A stretch of 6,369 bases of DNA from an uncultured Verrucomicrobiales bacterium. GTDB taxonomy: Bacteria; Verrucomicrobiota; Verrucomicrobiia; Verrucomicrobiales; Akkermansiaceae. Position 1 is the first letter of the stretch. The number at the start of each line of letters is the position of its first letter. The translations under genes and the position numbers were made by a program. The notes beneath the pieces were generated by a model. The model did no database searches, had not been told where the DNA came from, and worked only from the letters and a program-made list of their open reading frames with translations. Location: positions 1-6,369 of the forward strand of contig CALBJX010000059.1 of assembly GCA_937893015.1 (NCBI GenBank), written 5' to 3'. Of the stretch, positions 1 through 6,219 are shown one piece after another.

Positions 1-936
1 CTGGTTGCGGAAGTTGGAGAGCATGCCGCCGGGCACCTGATAGCGCAGGGTGTCGGAGTTGACAATCTCGTTCTTGTGGCTCGTGAAGCGGGAGAGGCTG
101 TCGTACACGGGCTGCAGCATGCCGGAAATCTTCGTGAGCTTGGCCTTGAAGTCGTCGGCCACCACGGGGCAGCGATCGTAGCCGCTGAGCAGGGCGAGCA
201 TGCGCATAGCGTCGGGCTGGCCCGTGCCGTTGGCGAAGGGAGCAATCGAAACGTCCACGGCATCCGCACCGGCGTTGATACCGGCCACATAGGTGGCGGC
301 GCCGAGACCGGCGGTCTCGTGCGTGTGAATCCACACGGGCAGGCCCGTCTCCTTCTTGAGAGCCTCCGTCAGGGCAGCCGTCTCGCTGGGGGGAATGAGG
401 CCCGCCATGTCCTTGATGACGATGCCGTCCGCGCCCATGTCGGCAATCTGGCGGCCGAGCTTGGCGAAGTACTCCAGATTGTGAACGGGGGAAGTGGTGT
501 AGCAGATGGTGCCGTGCGCCGTCTGGCCCGCCGCCTTCACCGCCTGAATGGAGGTGCGCATGTTCTCCGGGTCGTTGAGGCAGTCGAAGATACGGAACAC
601 GTTCATGCCGTGCTTGGCGGCGAGCGTGCAGAAGGCCGTCACCACGTCATCGGCGTAGTGCGTGTAGCCCACGAGGTTCTGGCCGCGCAGCAGCATCATG
701 TGCGGGGTGTTGGGGGCCAGCTTCTTGAGGGTGTCGAGGCGGTCGAAGGGATGCTCGCCGAGGAAGCGCAGACCGGAGTCGATGGAGGCGCCGCCCCAGG
801 TTTCGAGAGCGGAGAAGCCCATGGTGTCGAGGATGGGAGCAATCTCCAGCATCTGCTCGGTGGACATACGCGTGGCAGCCAAAGACTGGTGACCATCGCG
901 CAGAACGGTGCAGTTGAATGTAGCAGGTTTGGTCAT
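1..936 (-). CDS. Biotin-dependent carboxyltransferase (PycB/OadA/5S type), N-terminal part
   Basis: This is the carboxyltransferase domain that moves CO2 between carboxybiotin and pyruvate/oxaloacetate (pyruvate carboxylase subunit B, oxaloacetate decarboxylase alpha, or transcarboxylase 5S). The 312 visible residues form the TIM-barrel part. Seen directly: LRDGHQS with metal-ligand Asp14, the family motif LLRGQN (82-87), the IKDMAG motif with Lys175 (the lysine carboxylated in this family), and HTHETAG with metal ligands His204 and His206. The ATG at 936 is chosen because an in-frame TGA lies three codons upstream with no other start between. The gene runs off the left edge, so the C-terminal part and any biotinyl domain (MKM motif) are unseen, and the three possible enzymes cannot be separated. 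It has its own promoter, about 29 nt of leader and no Shine-Dalgarno. The segment after the barrel motifs, PFANGTGQPDAMRM, differs from the more common PFAGGTSQP form. Family assignment is very secure; the exact reaction is not. Confidence 0.95.
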   Translation of the reverse strand, partial: MTKPATFNCTVLRDGHQSLAATRMSTEQMLEIAPILDTMGFSALETWGGASIDSGLRFLGEHPFDRLDTLKKLAPNTPHMMLLRGQNLVGYTHYADDVVTAFCTLAAKHGMNVFRIFDCLNDPENMRTSIQAVKAAGQTAHGTICYTTSPVHNLEYFAKLGRQIADMGADGIVIKDMAGLIPPSETAALTEALKKETGLPVWIHTHETAGLGAATYVAGINAGADAVDVSIAPFANGTGQPDAMRMLALLSGYDRCPVVADDFKAKLTKISGMLQPVYDSLSRFTSHKNEIVNSDTLRYQVPGGMLSNFRNQ

Positions 937-971
937 AAAATTTCAGGAAATAAATGAATTTATCTGGTGTA

Positions 972-1001
972 AGTCTAGCACAAAACGCCCCCGCACGTCA
1001 A
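972..1001 (-). promoter_or_regulatory. Sigma70-type promoter of the carboxyltransferase gene
   Basis: Read on the minus strand, TTGACG (1001-996, 5/6 to consensus) and TAGACT (977-972, 4/6) are separated by 18 bp. Transcription would start near 965, giving a leader of about 29 nt before the ATG at 936. The leader is AT-rich, contains no GGAGG-like site, and carries an imperfect inverted repeat (AAATTCA ... TGAAATTT) just before the start. The promoter lies in the 95-bp gap after the deaminase gene, so the carboxyltransferase can be expressed independently. This is an inference from sequence only. Confidence 0.6.
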
Positions 1002-1031
1002 GCGATATGTCCGCTTCCGCTGCGGGAAGTA

Positions 1032-1514
1032 TCATTTTTCCGCCGCTTCACCGCCGCAGCACCCGCAGGGGTGGGCCACGAGGGGGAAATCGTGCGCAAG
1101 GGGGTAGTCCGCCACCTTGATGAGCTCCACGCCGTACATGGCGGCGATTTCGGGGGCTTGGGAGGAGGCATATTCCTCCGCATAGTAGATGGTTTTCACG
1201 CCGTGGGCGCAGAGAGCCTGCATGCAGGAGGTGCAAGGCATGGTCGTGCAGGCCACGGCCTTCGCCTCACCGCGTTTGAAGAGGCTGCACAGGTTGATTT
1301 CCGCATGCATCATGAACTTTTGGCGTTCCTCGCGGGAGGCCCAGAACCCTTCGGGCGCGGTGAACCCCGGGAAGAGGCCGTTGTACGCGGTGCCGATGAC
1401 GCGGTTATCCTTGTCCAACGCGGCGGCACCCACCTTGCGATATGGGTCCTCCGAACGCAGGGCGGCGACGTGCGCAAGGGTCATAATGTATTGAGGAATC
1501 GGCAAACGGCTCAT
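1032..1514 (-). CDS. dCMP deaminase-like zinc-dependent deaminase
   Basis: A 160-residue member of the cytidine/deoxycytidylate deaminase superfamily, most like dCMP deaminases, which turn dCMP into dUMP for thymidylate synthesis in the cytosol. Seen directly: MSRLPIPQYIM at the N-terminus, YRKVGA (25-30), AYNG (43-46), the zinc/catalytic motif HAE (His70, Glu72) and the second zinc motif PCTSC (Cys94, Cys97). The spacing and the later tract YYAEEYASSQAPEIAAMYGVE match the dCMP deaminase fold better than cytidine deaminase or TadA. The ATG at 1514 is preferred over an in-frame GTG at 1556, because the promoter -10 element lies between them and the family's conserved N-terminus begins here. 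The C-terminus ends in a Cys-rich HPCGCCGG (148-155) not part of the catalytic site. It is followed after 95 bp by the carboxyltransferase gene, which has its own promoter, so they need not form an operon. Substrate is inferred from family resemblance only. Confidence 0.88.
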   Translation of the reverse strand: MSRLPIPQYIMTLAHVAALRSEDPYRKVGAAALDKDNRVIGTAYNGLFPGFTAPEGFWASREERQKFMMHAEINLCSLFKRGEAKAVACTTMPCTSCMQALCAHGVKTIYYAEEYASSQAPEIAAMYGVELIKVADYPLAHDFPLVAHPCGCCGGEAAEK

Positions 1515-1523
1515 AATGCGCTC

Positions 1524-1552
1524 ATTGTAGCCCGAAAGCGCCACGGGGGCAA
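1524..1552 (-). promoter_or_regulatory. Promoter of the dCMP deaminase-like gene
   Basis: On the minus strand TTGCCC (1552-1547, 4/6) and TACAAT (1529-1524, 5/6) are spaced by exactly 17 bp. A start 7 nt beyond the -10 falls near 1517, only about 3 nt before the ATG at 1514, so the transcript would be leaderless or nearly so. This placement also argues against the upstream GTG at 1556 as start. Inferred from sequence. Confidence 0.6.
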
Positions 1553-1591
1553 GCACGAACAGACCGACGCGCTCGTTTTCCTCCTTTTCTC

Positions 1592-1620
1592 TTGACTTTC
1601 AATGACCTTTGTGGCATAAC
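1592..1620 (+). promoter_or_regulatory. Promoter of the TMEM43-like gene
   Basis: TTGACT (1592-1597, 5/6) and CATAAC (1615-1620, 4/6) are separated by 17 bp. The expected start, 7 nt past the -10, is position 1627, which is the A of the ATG, so a leaderless mRNA is predicted. The deaminase promoter lies 39 bp to the left on the other strand, so the two back-to-back promoters share one short intergenic region. Inferred from sequence. Confidence 0.6.
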
Positions 1621-1626
1621 CCGCCC

Positions 1627-2958
1627 ATGGCATATACGGAAGTCACAACGCAAAGTTGGGGGAGTCGCCTGTCGAGTTCTCTCAAGGGGATGGTATTCGG
1701 ACTGATCTTGGTGGCGGCCTCGGTCCTGCTGCTGTTCTGGAATGAAGGGCGTGCCGTCAAGACCGCGCAAGCGCTGGAAGAAGGCGAGGGAAAGGTCATT
1801 CCCGTGGAAAGCAACGCTGCTGCAGATCCCGCCATGGAGAATCAGTTGGTCCACATGAGCGGGCAGGCCGTCTCTACCGAGACGCTGACGGACGCACAAT
1901 TCGGCCTTTCTCTGCCCGCCATCGCCCTCAGGCGCACGGTGGAATACTATCAGTGGGTGGAGCAGACGGAATCCCACGAGGAGAAACAAATGGGCGGCAG
2001 CACGCGCACGGTAACGACCTACACCTACACCCGCAAGTGGTGTGACAAACCGCAAAACTCCGCCAACTTCAAAGAGCCCGGGCATGACAACTTCATCGCC
2101 TGTCAGGTAGAGGACGACACCCTGTATGCCAAGCAGGTACAGTTCGGTGCTTTCCGTCTTTCCCCCGGTCAGGTGCAGCGTGTGAACAAGGACCGCGCCG
2201 TGAATCTCTCCCAGTACGCGCTCACACCTACCCCGGGCTGCTGCCACTTTGTCAACGGCAATGTGCTGACCGTCAGCCGCGCCGCGTTCCACCCCGAACA
2301 GGCTCCGGCCTTCGTCCCCGCGCCGCAGCCCTACCCGCAGCCTAACGGCTATCAAGGCGAAGGCACTACTCTCGGCAGCGGGCAGCAACCCTATACCCCC
2401 GAAGGTCAGCCGCAATATCAGCAGCCTTATCAACAACAATACCAACCGACGACGCCCGCGCCGAACATCGGTGACGTGCGCATCACCTGGACCTATGCTG
2501 CGCCGCAGGAAACGCTGAGCCTCATCGCCGTGCAGACGGGCGACACCTTCCGGAGCTACCGCGCCAAGAGCGGCTACCATGTGAACCTGCTCAACATGGG
2601 CGTGCTCACCCCTGAGCAGATGTTCGAGCGCGCTCATTTTGAAAACAAGGTTTACCTGTGGCTTCTGAGAGCCGTCGGTTGGTTGCTGATGTATATCGGT
2701 CTGCGCTGCATCTTCTCCGTCCTCAGCGTGCTGGCGGATGTCCTGCCCATCCTCGGCAATCTGGTAGAGGCAGGCTTGGGCATCGCCTGCTTCCTGCTCT
2801 CCTTCGTCTTCTCGCTGGTGATTATTGCCGTGGCATGGCTCTGGTATCGTCCCATGCTCTCCCTCGTGCTCATCGCCGGAGCTGCCTTCTGCTGTTACCT
2901 TCTCCGCCTACGCCGCAAGAAAGCGGAAACCCCGCCCGTCCCCTCCACGGCGGAATAA
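1627..2958 (+). CDS. TMEM43 (LUMA)-family membrane protein
   Basis: A 443-residue protein of the TMEM43 family, known from animals (human TMEM43/LUMA, inner nuclear membrane/ER) and scattered bacteria; the bacterial function is unknown. Seen directly: a hydrophobic segment at about 20-38 followed by the family signature NEGRAVKTA (39-47); HMSGQAVSTETL and LRRTVEYYQWVEQTES (101-116); a large hydrophilic middle; GDVRITWTYA (282-291); then about four C-terminal hydrophobic segments (roughly 343-364, 366-383, 384-406, 408-427) including AVGWLLMYIGL and WLWYRPM. This order matches human TMEM43 almost end to end. The middle domain would sit outside the cytoplasm if the first segment is inserted N-in. 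Between 225 and 280 lies a Gln/Pro/Tyr-rich tract absent from the human protein. The ATG at 1627 is preferred over an in-frame TTG at 1609, which falls inside the promoter. The gene is monocistronic: it has its own promoter and a terminator follows. Confidence 0.92.
   Translation: MAYTEVTTQSWGSRLSSSLKGMVFGLILVAASVLLLFWNEGRAVKTAQALEEGEGKVIPVESNAAADPAMENQLVHMSGQAVSTETLTDAQFGLSLPAIALRRTVEYYQWVEQTESHEEKQMGGSTRTVTTYTYTRKWCDKPQNSANFKEPGHDNFIACQVEDDTLYAKQVQFGAFRLSPGQVQRVNKDRAVNLSQYALTPTPGCCHFVNGNVLTVSRAAFHPEQAPAFVPAPQPYPQPNGYQGEGTTLGSGQQPYTPEGQPQYQQPYQQQYQPTTPAPNIGDVRITWTYAAPQETLSLIAVQTGDTFRSYRAKSGYHVNLLNMGVLTPEQMFERAHFENKVYLWLLRAVGWLLMYIGLRCIFSVLSVLADVLPILGNLVEAGLGIACFLLSFVFSLVIIAVAWLWYRPMLSLVLIAGAAFCCYLLRLRRKKAETPPVPSTAE
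2299..2466 (+). other. Gln/Pro/Tyr-rich low-complexity insertion in the TMEM43-like protein
   Basis: Codons for about residues 225-280 encode a tract dominated by Gln, Pro, Tyr and Gly, with short PQPYPQP, QPYTPEGQPQYQQPY and QQQYQPTTPAP units. It interrupts the alignment to human TMEM43 just before the GDVR motif. The tract lacks charged residues except single Glu residues and is expected to be disordered. The repeats are degenerate at DNA level, not an exact tandem array. Confidence 0.8.
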
Positions 2959-2976
2959 CGTTCATCCATCAAGAAC

Positions 2977-3008
2977 AAAATGGTCTGACCATCGGTCAGA
3001 CCATTTTT
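2977..3008. terminator. Bidirectional intrinsic terminator
   Basis: A perfect 14-bp stem (2977-2990 pairing with 2994-3007) encloses a 3-nt loop, ATC. The arm begins with AAAA and ends with TTTT, so the transcript ends in a U-run on the plus strand (ATTTTTCT) and also on the minus strand (ATTTTGTTCT). It lies 18 bp after the stop of the TMEM43-like gene and 31 bp after the stop of the convergent phosphatase gene, so it should end both transcripts. Confidence 0.93.
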
Positions 3009-3039
3009 CTATCGGCGGCAGAGACGTCCTGCAAAACTC

Positions 3040-3660
3040 TCATGGTTCTTTACATTCCCCCACGACGCAGACCGCCATGCCGGCGGCGCGGGCAGCAGCC
3101 ATGCCGGGGGCGGCATCCTCGAAGACAATACAGTCGGCGGGGTTCACCCCCATGCGCTCGGCGCAAAGCAGGAAGATATCCGGGTTGGGCTTACCGCGAC
3201 CGGGGGGCACATCACCGGGAGTGACAATGATGGGGAAAAGCCCCTCCAACCCCGCGGAACGCAGCGTTTCCAAAGCACCGGGGAGCATGCTGCCCGTGCC
3301 GATGGCGTAGGGTATCCCCTGTTCGCGCAGACGGCGGACGAGAGAAATGGTCTCCTGAATCACGGGAAGCTGTTCGGACTCCAACAGGTAGGCATAGCGT
3401 TCGCGCTTTTCATCCGCCGTGATGTGCGGCGGCATGTCCAGCCCGTAGGTGCGGTTCAGGTCCGCCACGATATCGTGCGCCGCCATGCCGCCGTGGGACA
3501 CGAATTCCTTCCACAAAAAGACCTCGTACGGAGCGCCGTGCTTCTGCAAGGCCCATCGCCACGCGCGGTAGTGCGTGGGCATGCTGTCCACCAGCGTGCC
3601 GTCCAAATCGAAGATATAGCCGCCGTAGGTGCGCTGCGGCAGGGTGACGCGCTCGCTCAT
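3040..3660 (-). CDS. HAD-superfamily phosphatase, YqaB-like
   Basis: A 206-residue haloacid dehalogenase-superfamily hydrolase of the beta-phosphoglucomutase-like group, closest by eye to E. coli YqaB, a phosphatase acting on fructose-1-phosphate and similar sugar phosphates. Motifs seen in order: DLDGT with nucleophile Asp18 and acid/base Asp20; an alpha-helical cap at about 25-95; motif II IGTGS (120-124); motif III Lys157 in GKPNPDIFLLCAERMGV; motif IV FEDA with Glu181 and Asp182. PDIFLLCAERMGV and the ARAAGM segment are the parts that recall YqaB. The ATG at 3660 lies 5 bp after the stop of ktrA, so the two are almost certainly co-transcribed and the phosphatase is the last gene before the terminator. 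No Shine-Dalgarno is visible, which suggests translation coupling to ktrA. Family assignment is secure; substrate and any link to potassium are unknown. A phosphoglucomutase activity is less likely but cannot be excluded. Confidence 0.9.
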   Translation of the reverse strand: MSERVTLPQRTYGGYIFDLDGTLVDSMPTHYRAWRWALQKHGAPYEVFLWKEFVSHGGMAAHDIVADLNRTYGLDMPPHITADEKRERYAYLLESEQLPVIQETISLVRRLREQGIPYAIGTGSMLPGALETLRSAGLEGLFPIIVTPGDVPPGRGKPNPDIFLLCAERMGVNPADCIVFEDAAPGMAAARAAGMAVCVVGECKEP

Positions 3661-3665
3661 GGTGC

Positions 3666-4370
3666 TTACAGCTTGAACTTGGCGGCGAATTTCCGGAGGT
3701 CGCTATCCTTGCCGAAGAGCACCAGTACATCGCCCTCGCGGAACTGCATGCCGGCCTCCGGCGTATCGATAACGGGCTGCTCGGGTCCTGCGAACACGTC
3801 GTCCGTGGTGGCATCCTCCTTGGCCTGACCGCGGCGCACGGTGAGCAGATTGAGGCGGTAGTCCGCGCGCAGGCCCACCTCGCTGAGCTTCTTGCCCACC
3901 CACTCGGCAGGCAGCGGAATGTCCGCAAGCGAGTGTGTCTCGTCCAGCTTGCGGAGGCGCACCAGGCCATCGGCGGTGAAACGCTGGGTAAGCTGGCGGG
4001 CGGCCACATCCTCCACACGGAAGATATCCGTCACGCCGATGAGTTTCAGCATCTTGGTCTGCAGCTCGTTCACGGAGCGGGCGAGCAGATTTTTGACACC
4101 CATCTCGCGCAGTTGCGCGGTAATCATGAGGTTGCGCTCGTAGTTCTCGCCCACGGCGACGACGACGTAGGTGTCATCGCTGACGAGCTCCAGCTTGCCG
4201 AGCACGCGCGGGTCGGTCGCATCGCCGATGAGGGCGTAGGCGACGCTGTCCTTGATGGCGTTGATGGGCGCCTCCTGCGAGTCCAGCACCGTCACCTCGT
4301 AACCGAGGGCGGTGAGGTTGATAGCGAGGGCGCGTCCGAACTGACCGCAGCCGATGATGACGAATTTCAT
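3666..4370 (-). CDS. ktrA: KtrA: cytosolic RCK subunit of K+ uptake system
   Basis: A 234-residue regulatory subunit that forms a ring on the cytoplasmic face of the KtrB channel and gates it in response to bound nucleotide. Seen directly: an N-terminal Rossmann RCK domain with glycine motif GCGQFG (Gly7, Gly9, Gly12), acidic Asp30 at the end of the second strand where the nucleotide ribose binds, and GDAT (49-52); a linker; then a C-terminal RCK_C (TrkA-C) domain from about 140 on, ending in REGDVLVLFGKDSDL. A single RCK_N plus RCK_C is the KtrA arrangement; E. coli TrkA has two copies and about 458 residues. In Ktr systems the RCK_N domain binds ATP/ADP and RCK_C can bind c-di-AMP, but I cannot tell if the c-di-AMP residues are kept. 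It starts 16 bp after ktrB and precedes the phosphatase by 5 bp, with no Shine-Dalgarno. Confidence 0.95.
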   Translation of the reverse strand: MKFVIIGCGQFGRALAINLTALGYEVTVLDSQEAPINAIKDSVAYALIGDATDPRVLGKLELVSDDTYVVVAVGENYERNLMITAQLREMGVKNLLARSVNELQTKMLKLIGVTDIFRVEDVAARQLTQRFTADGLVRLRKLDETHSLADIPLPAEWVGKKLSEVGLRADYRLNLLTVRRGQAKEDATTDDVFAGPEQPVIDTPEAGMQFREGDVLVLFGKDSDLRKFAAKFKL

Positions 4371-4386
4371 AATATTTCGGGGGTTC

Positions 4387-6180
4387 TTAGTTGAGGGGAA
4401 GTCGCGTCTCGGGGAAGCGGATGGGGGACGCGGGTTTCTGGCGGATGAAGAGGAGCATGAAGGTGAACATGCCCACGCGGCCGAAGAGCATATTCAAAAT
4501 AACGACCACCTTGGAAGCCGTGGAAATCTGCGTAACGGCACCGAGGTCGAAGCCTGTGGTGGTGTACGCGCTCACCTCCATGAAGAGCACGCGCAGCGGC
4601 CCCTCCGCCTGTGCGGCGATGCCGGGCTCCAACAGCAGGATGAGCATCGTGGTGCCGATAATCCAGAAAAAGGACAGCACGACGGTGGACATGGCGCGCT
4701 CCACCGTGGAACGGGCGATACGGCGGCCGTGCATCTCCACATCCTGTGCGCCGCGCAACACGCGGTAGACCTCCAGCACGCAGAGGGCGAACACGGGGGC
4801 AAACACACCGCCGCCCGTGCCCGCGGGGTTGCCGCCCACGAACATCATGCAGATGAGGAAGATTTTATACACGGGGCCGTAGGTATCGATATCCGTGATA
4901 CCGAAACCGCCCGAGCGGCTGACGGAGTTCCACGCGGCCTCCCACACATTATACTCCACATCGCGGGTGTGGACGGAGGGTTCGTAGAGGCTCAGCAGGG
5001 TCATGCCGACCACGCCGACGAGCAGCACGATAGCCGTCACACGCACCACAAGCCAGCTGTTCGTGCTCCAACGCGGGGCGAGACGCTTGCCCGCCATGCG
5101 ATATTTCAGGCGCGTGAGGGCTTCCAGATACACGCCGAAGCCCAGCGTACCGAGCAGCATCATGCTCATCATCACACCCTGCACGGCATAGCTGTGGGTC
5201 ACGCCGGGGTGCTCCATACCATCGGGGAAGAGGGTGATACCCGCGTTGCAGAAAGCGGAGACAGCGTGGAAGACAGCGAACTCCGCCAAGTGCCCCTGCG
5301 GGATGTCAGGGTTACCGAGCCAGAGAAAGTAGAGGCAAAGGGCACCCACTGTCTCTGCCAGCAGGGTGATGCCGAACACGGCCTTCAACAGAGCGGGCAC
5401 CACGTTGGCGTTCTGCAAATCCAGCACGCCGGACATGGTGGTGCTGTTGCGCACGGCCAGTCGCTTGCCGAGCATGAGCAGCACGAAGTAAGAGAAGGTG
5501 ACCACCCCCACGGCGCCCACCTGAATATCAAAGAGAATCACCAGCTTGCCCAGTGCCGTGAAGTTTTCCGCCACGTTGACAGTCATCAACCCCGTGATGG
5601 ATGTGGCGGACGCGCAGGTGAAGAGCGCGTCGATGAAGCTGACGGGCTGATGCGTAGCCCCGGGAGTGAGCAGGATAAGCGTGCTCAACAGCACGAGGGC
5701 CATCATGTAACAAAAGAAGGTGACGGACGGCGTCCACCATGTTGCGGCGCGGGCGGCCGCGCTGTTGCGGCGGGCATTGCGGTAGGACGCAAAATTGACA
5801 AGGGCGAAGATGCCCATCGCCACACAGGAAAAAATCGACAGCAGCAGCCACGCGGGGTTGATGACATGCAGCACCGCCCCCGCCAGAATGCCCGAGTTCG
5901 CCCCGCCCACCAGCAACTGCATCCACACGAAGCGGCTCGGCCAGTAGCGGCGGAACACCTCCGACCAAAAGTGAATGAACACGACCGCCGTGTTGAACCA
6001 CACGAGACAGCAGAGCATGAGCCCCGAGCCGCGCAGGAACTCCGTGCGCTCCACGCCCGAGGTGGCGAGTCGCTCAAAGCAAAACTGCCACAGCAGCACA
6101 ACGAGCACCAGCAGACCGGAAATCATTTCCGGCAGCTCCAACACGCGGTTGTGGCGTTCTGTTTCCGTGCGAACGTTCAT
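4387..6180 (-). CDS. ktrB: KtrB/TrkH-family K+ transporter, long form
   Basis: The membrane pore subunit of the Ktr/Trk potassium uptake system, 597 residues against about 440-480 for classical KtrB/TrkH. Residues 1-150 are an extra N-terminal part with about four hydrophobic segments (21-36, 52-70, 86-108, 110-131). The canonical core of four M1-P-M2 units follows, with pore-loop filter glycines seen in CASATSITGL (Gly197), SAFCNAGI (Gly314), SRSGGFG (Gly425) and SAYTTTGF (Gly543). FHAVSAF, the gating-loop-like GGNPAGTGGG (449-458) and GRVGMFTF (567-574) are further family hallmarks. The ATG at 6180 is preferred: an in-frame ATG at 6207 and TTG at 6219 lie within or upstream of the promoter. 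The third pore loop lacks the usual RTAGF, having RSGGF. First gene of the ktrB-ktrA-phosphatase operon. Membrane location and K+ role are secure; selectivity for K+ over Na+ is family knowledge. Confidence 0.95.
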   Translation of the reverse strand: MNVRTETERHNRVLELPEMISGLLVLVVLLWQFCFERLATSGVERTEFLRGSGLMLCCLVWFNTAVVFIHFWSEVFRRYWPSRFVWMQLLVGGANSGILAGAVLHVINPAWLLLSIFSCVAMGIFALVNFASYRNARRNSAAARAATWWTPSVTFFCYMMALVLLSTLILLTPGATHQPVSFIDALFTCASATSITGLMTVNVAENFTALGKLVILFDIQVGAVGVVTFSYFVLLMLGKRLAVRNSTTMSGVLDLQNANVVPALLKAVFGITLLAETVGALCLYFLWLGNPDIPQGHLAEFAVFHAVSAFCNAGITLFPDGMEHPGVTHSYAVQGVMMSMMLLGTLGFGVYLEALTRLKYRMAGKRLAPRWSTNSWLVVRVTAIVLLVGVVGMTLLSLYEPSVHTRDVEYNVWEAAWNSVSRSGGFGITDIDTYGPVYKIFLICMMFVGGNPAGTGGGVFAPVFALCVLEVYRVLRGAQDVEMHGRRIARSTVERAMSTVVLSFFWIIGTTMLILLLEPGIAAQAEGPLRVLFMEVSAYTTTGFDLGAVTQISTASKVVVILNMLFGRVGMFTFMLLFIRQKPASPIRFPETRLPLN

Positions 6181-6190
6181 GCGCAGGCCC

Positions 6191-6219
6191 ACTATAACAC
6201 AGGACATGCCCTTTGGCAA
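6191..6219 (-). promoter_or_regulatory. Promoter of the ktrB-ktrA-phosphatase operon
   Basis: On the minus strand TTGCCA (6219-6214, 5/6) and TATAGT (6196-6191, 5/6) are separated by exactly 17 bp. Transcription would start near 6184, about 4 nt before the ATG at 6180. With no room for a 5' leader, a leader-borne riboswitch (for example a c-di-AMP ydaO element, common before K+ genes in other bacteria) is excluded for this promoter. A weaker distal promoter cannot be excluded. Confidence 0.68.

Noticed and set aside
76..957. Plus-strand open frame of 293 codons opposite the carboxyltransferase
   Set aside because: Composition of an antisense shadow (Gly, His, Val, Glu-rich, no motifs); the minus strand gives the conserved carboxyltransferase.
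1010..1028. Possible terminator after the deaminase gene (CTTCC...GGAAG)
   Set aside because: Only a 5-bp stem with a 6-nt loop and no U-run on the minus strand.
1515..1556. Upstream GTG start (1556) for the deaminase
   Set aside because: It is upstream of the -10 element, and the family's conserved N-terminus begins at the ATG at 1514.
954..1595. Plus-strand open frame of 213 codons opposite the deaminase
   Set aside because: No motifs, and the minus strand carries HAE and PCxxC zinc motifs in a full-length deaminase.
1522..2637. Minus-strand open frame of 371 codons opposite the TMEM43-like gene
   Set aside because: Arg/Leu/Gly-rich composition and no family motifs; the plus-strand frame matches TMEM43 end to end.
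6181..6219. Upstream in-frame starts for KtrB (ATG at 6207, TTG at 6219)
   Set aside because: They overlap the -35/-10 elements and would lie upstream of the predicted transcription start.
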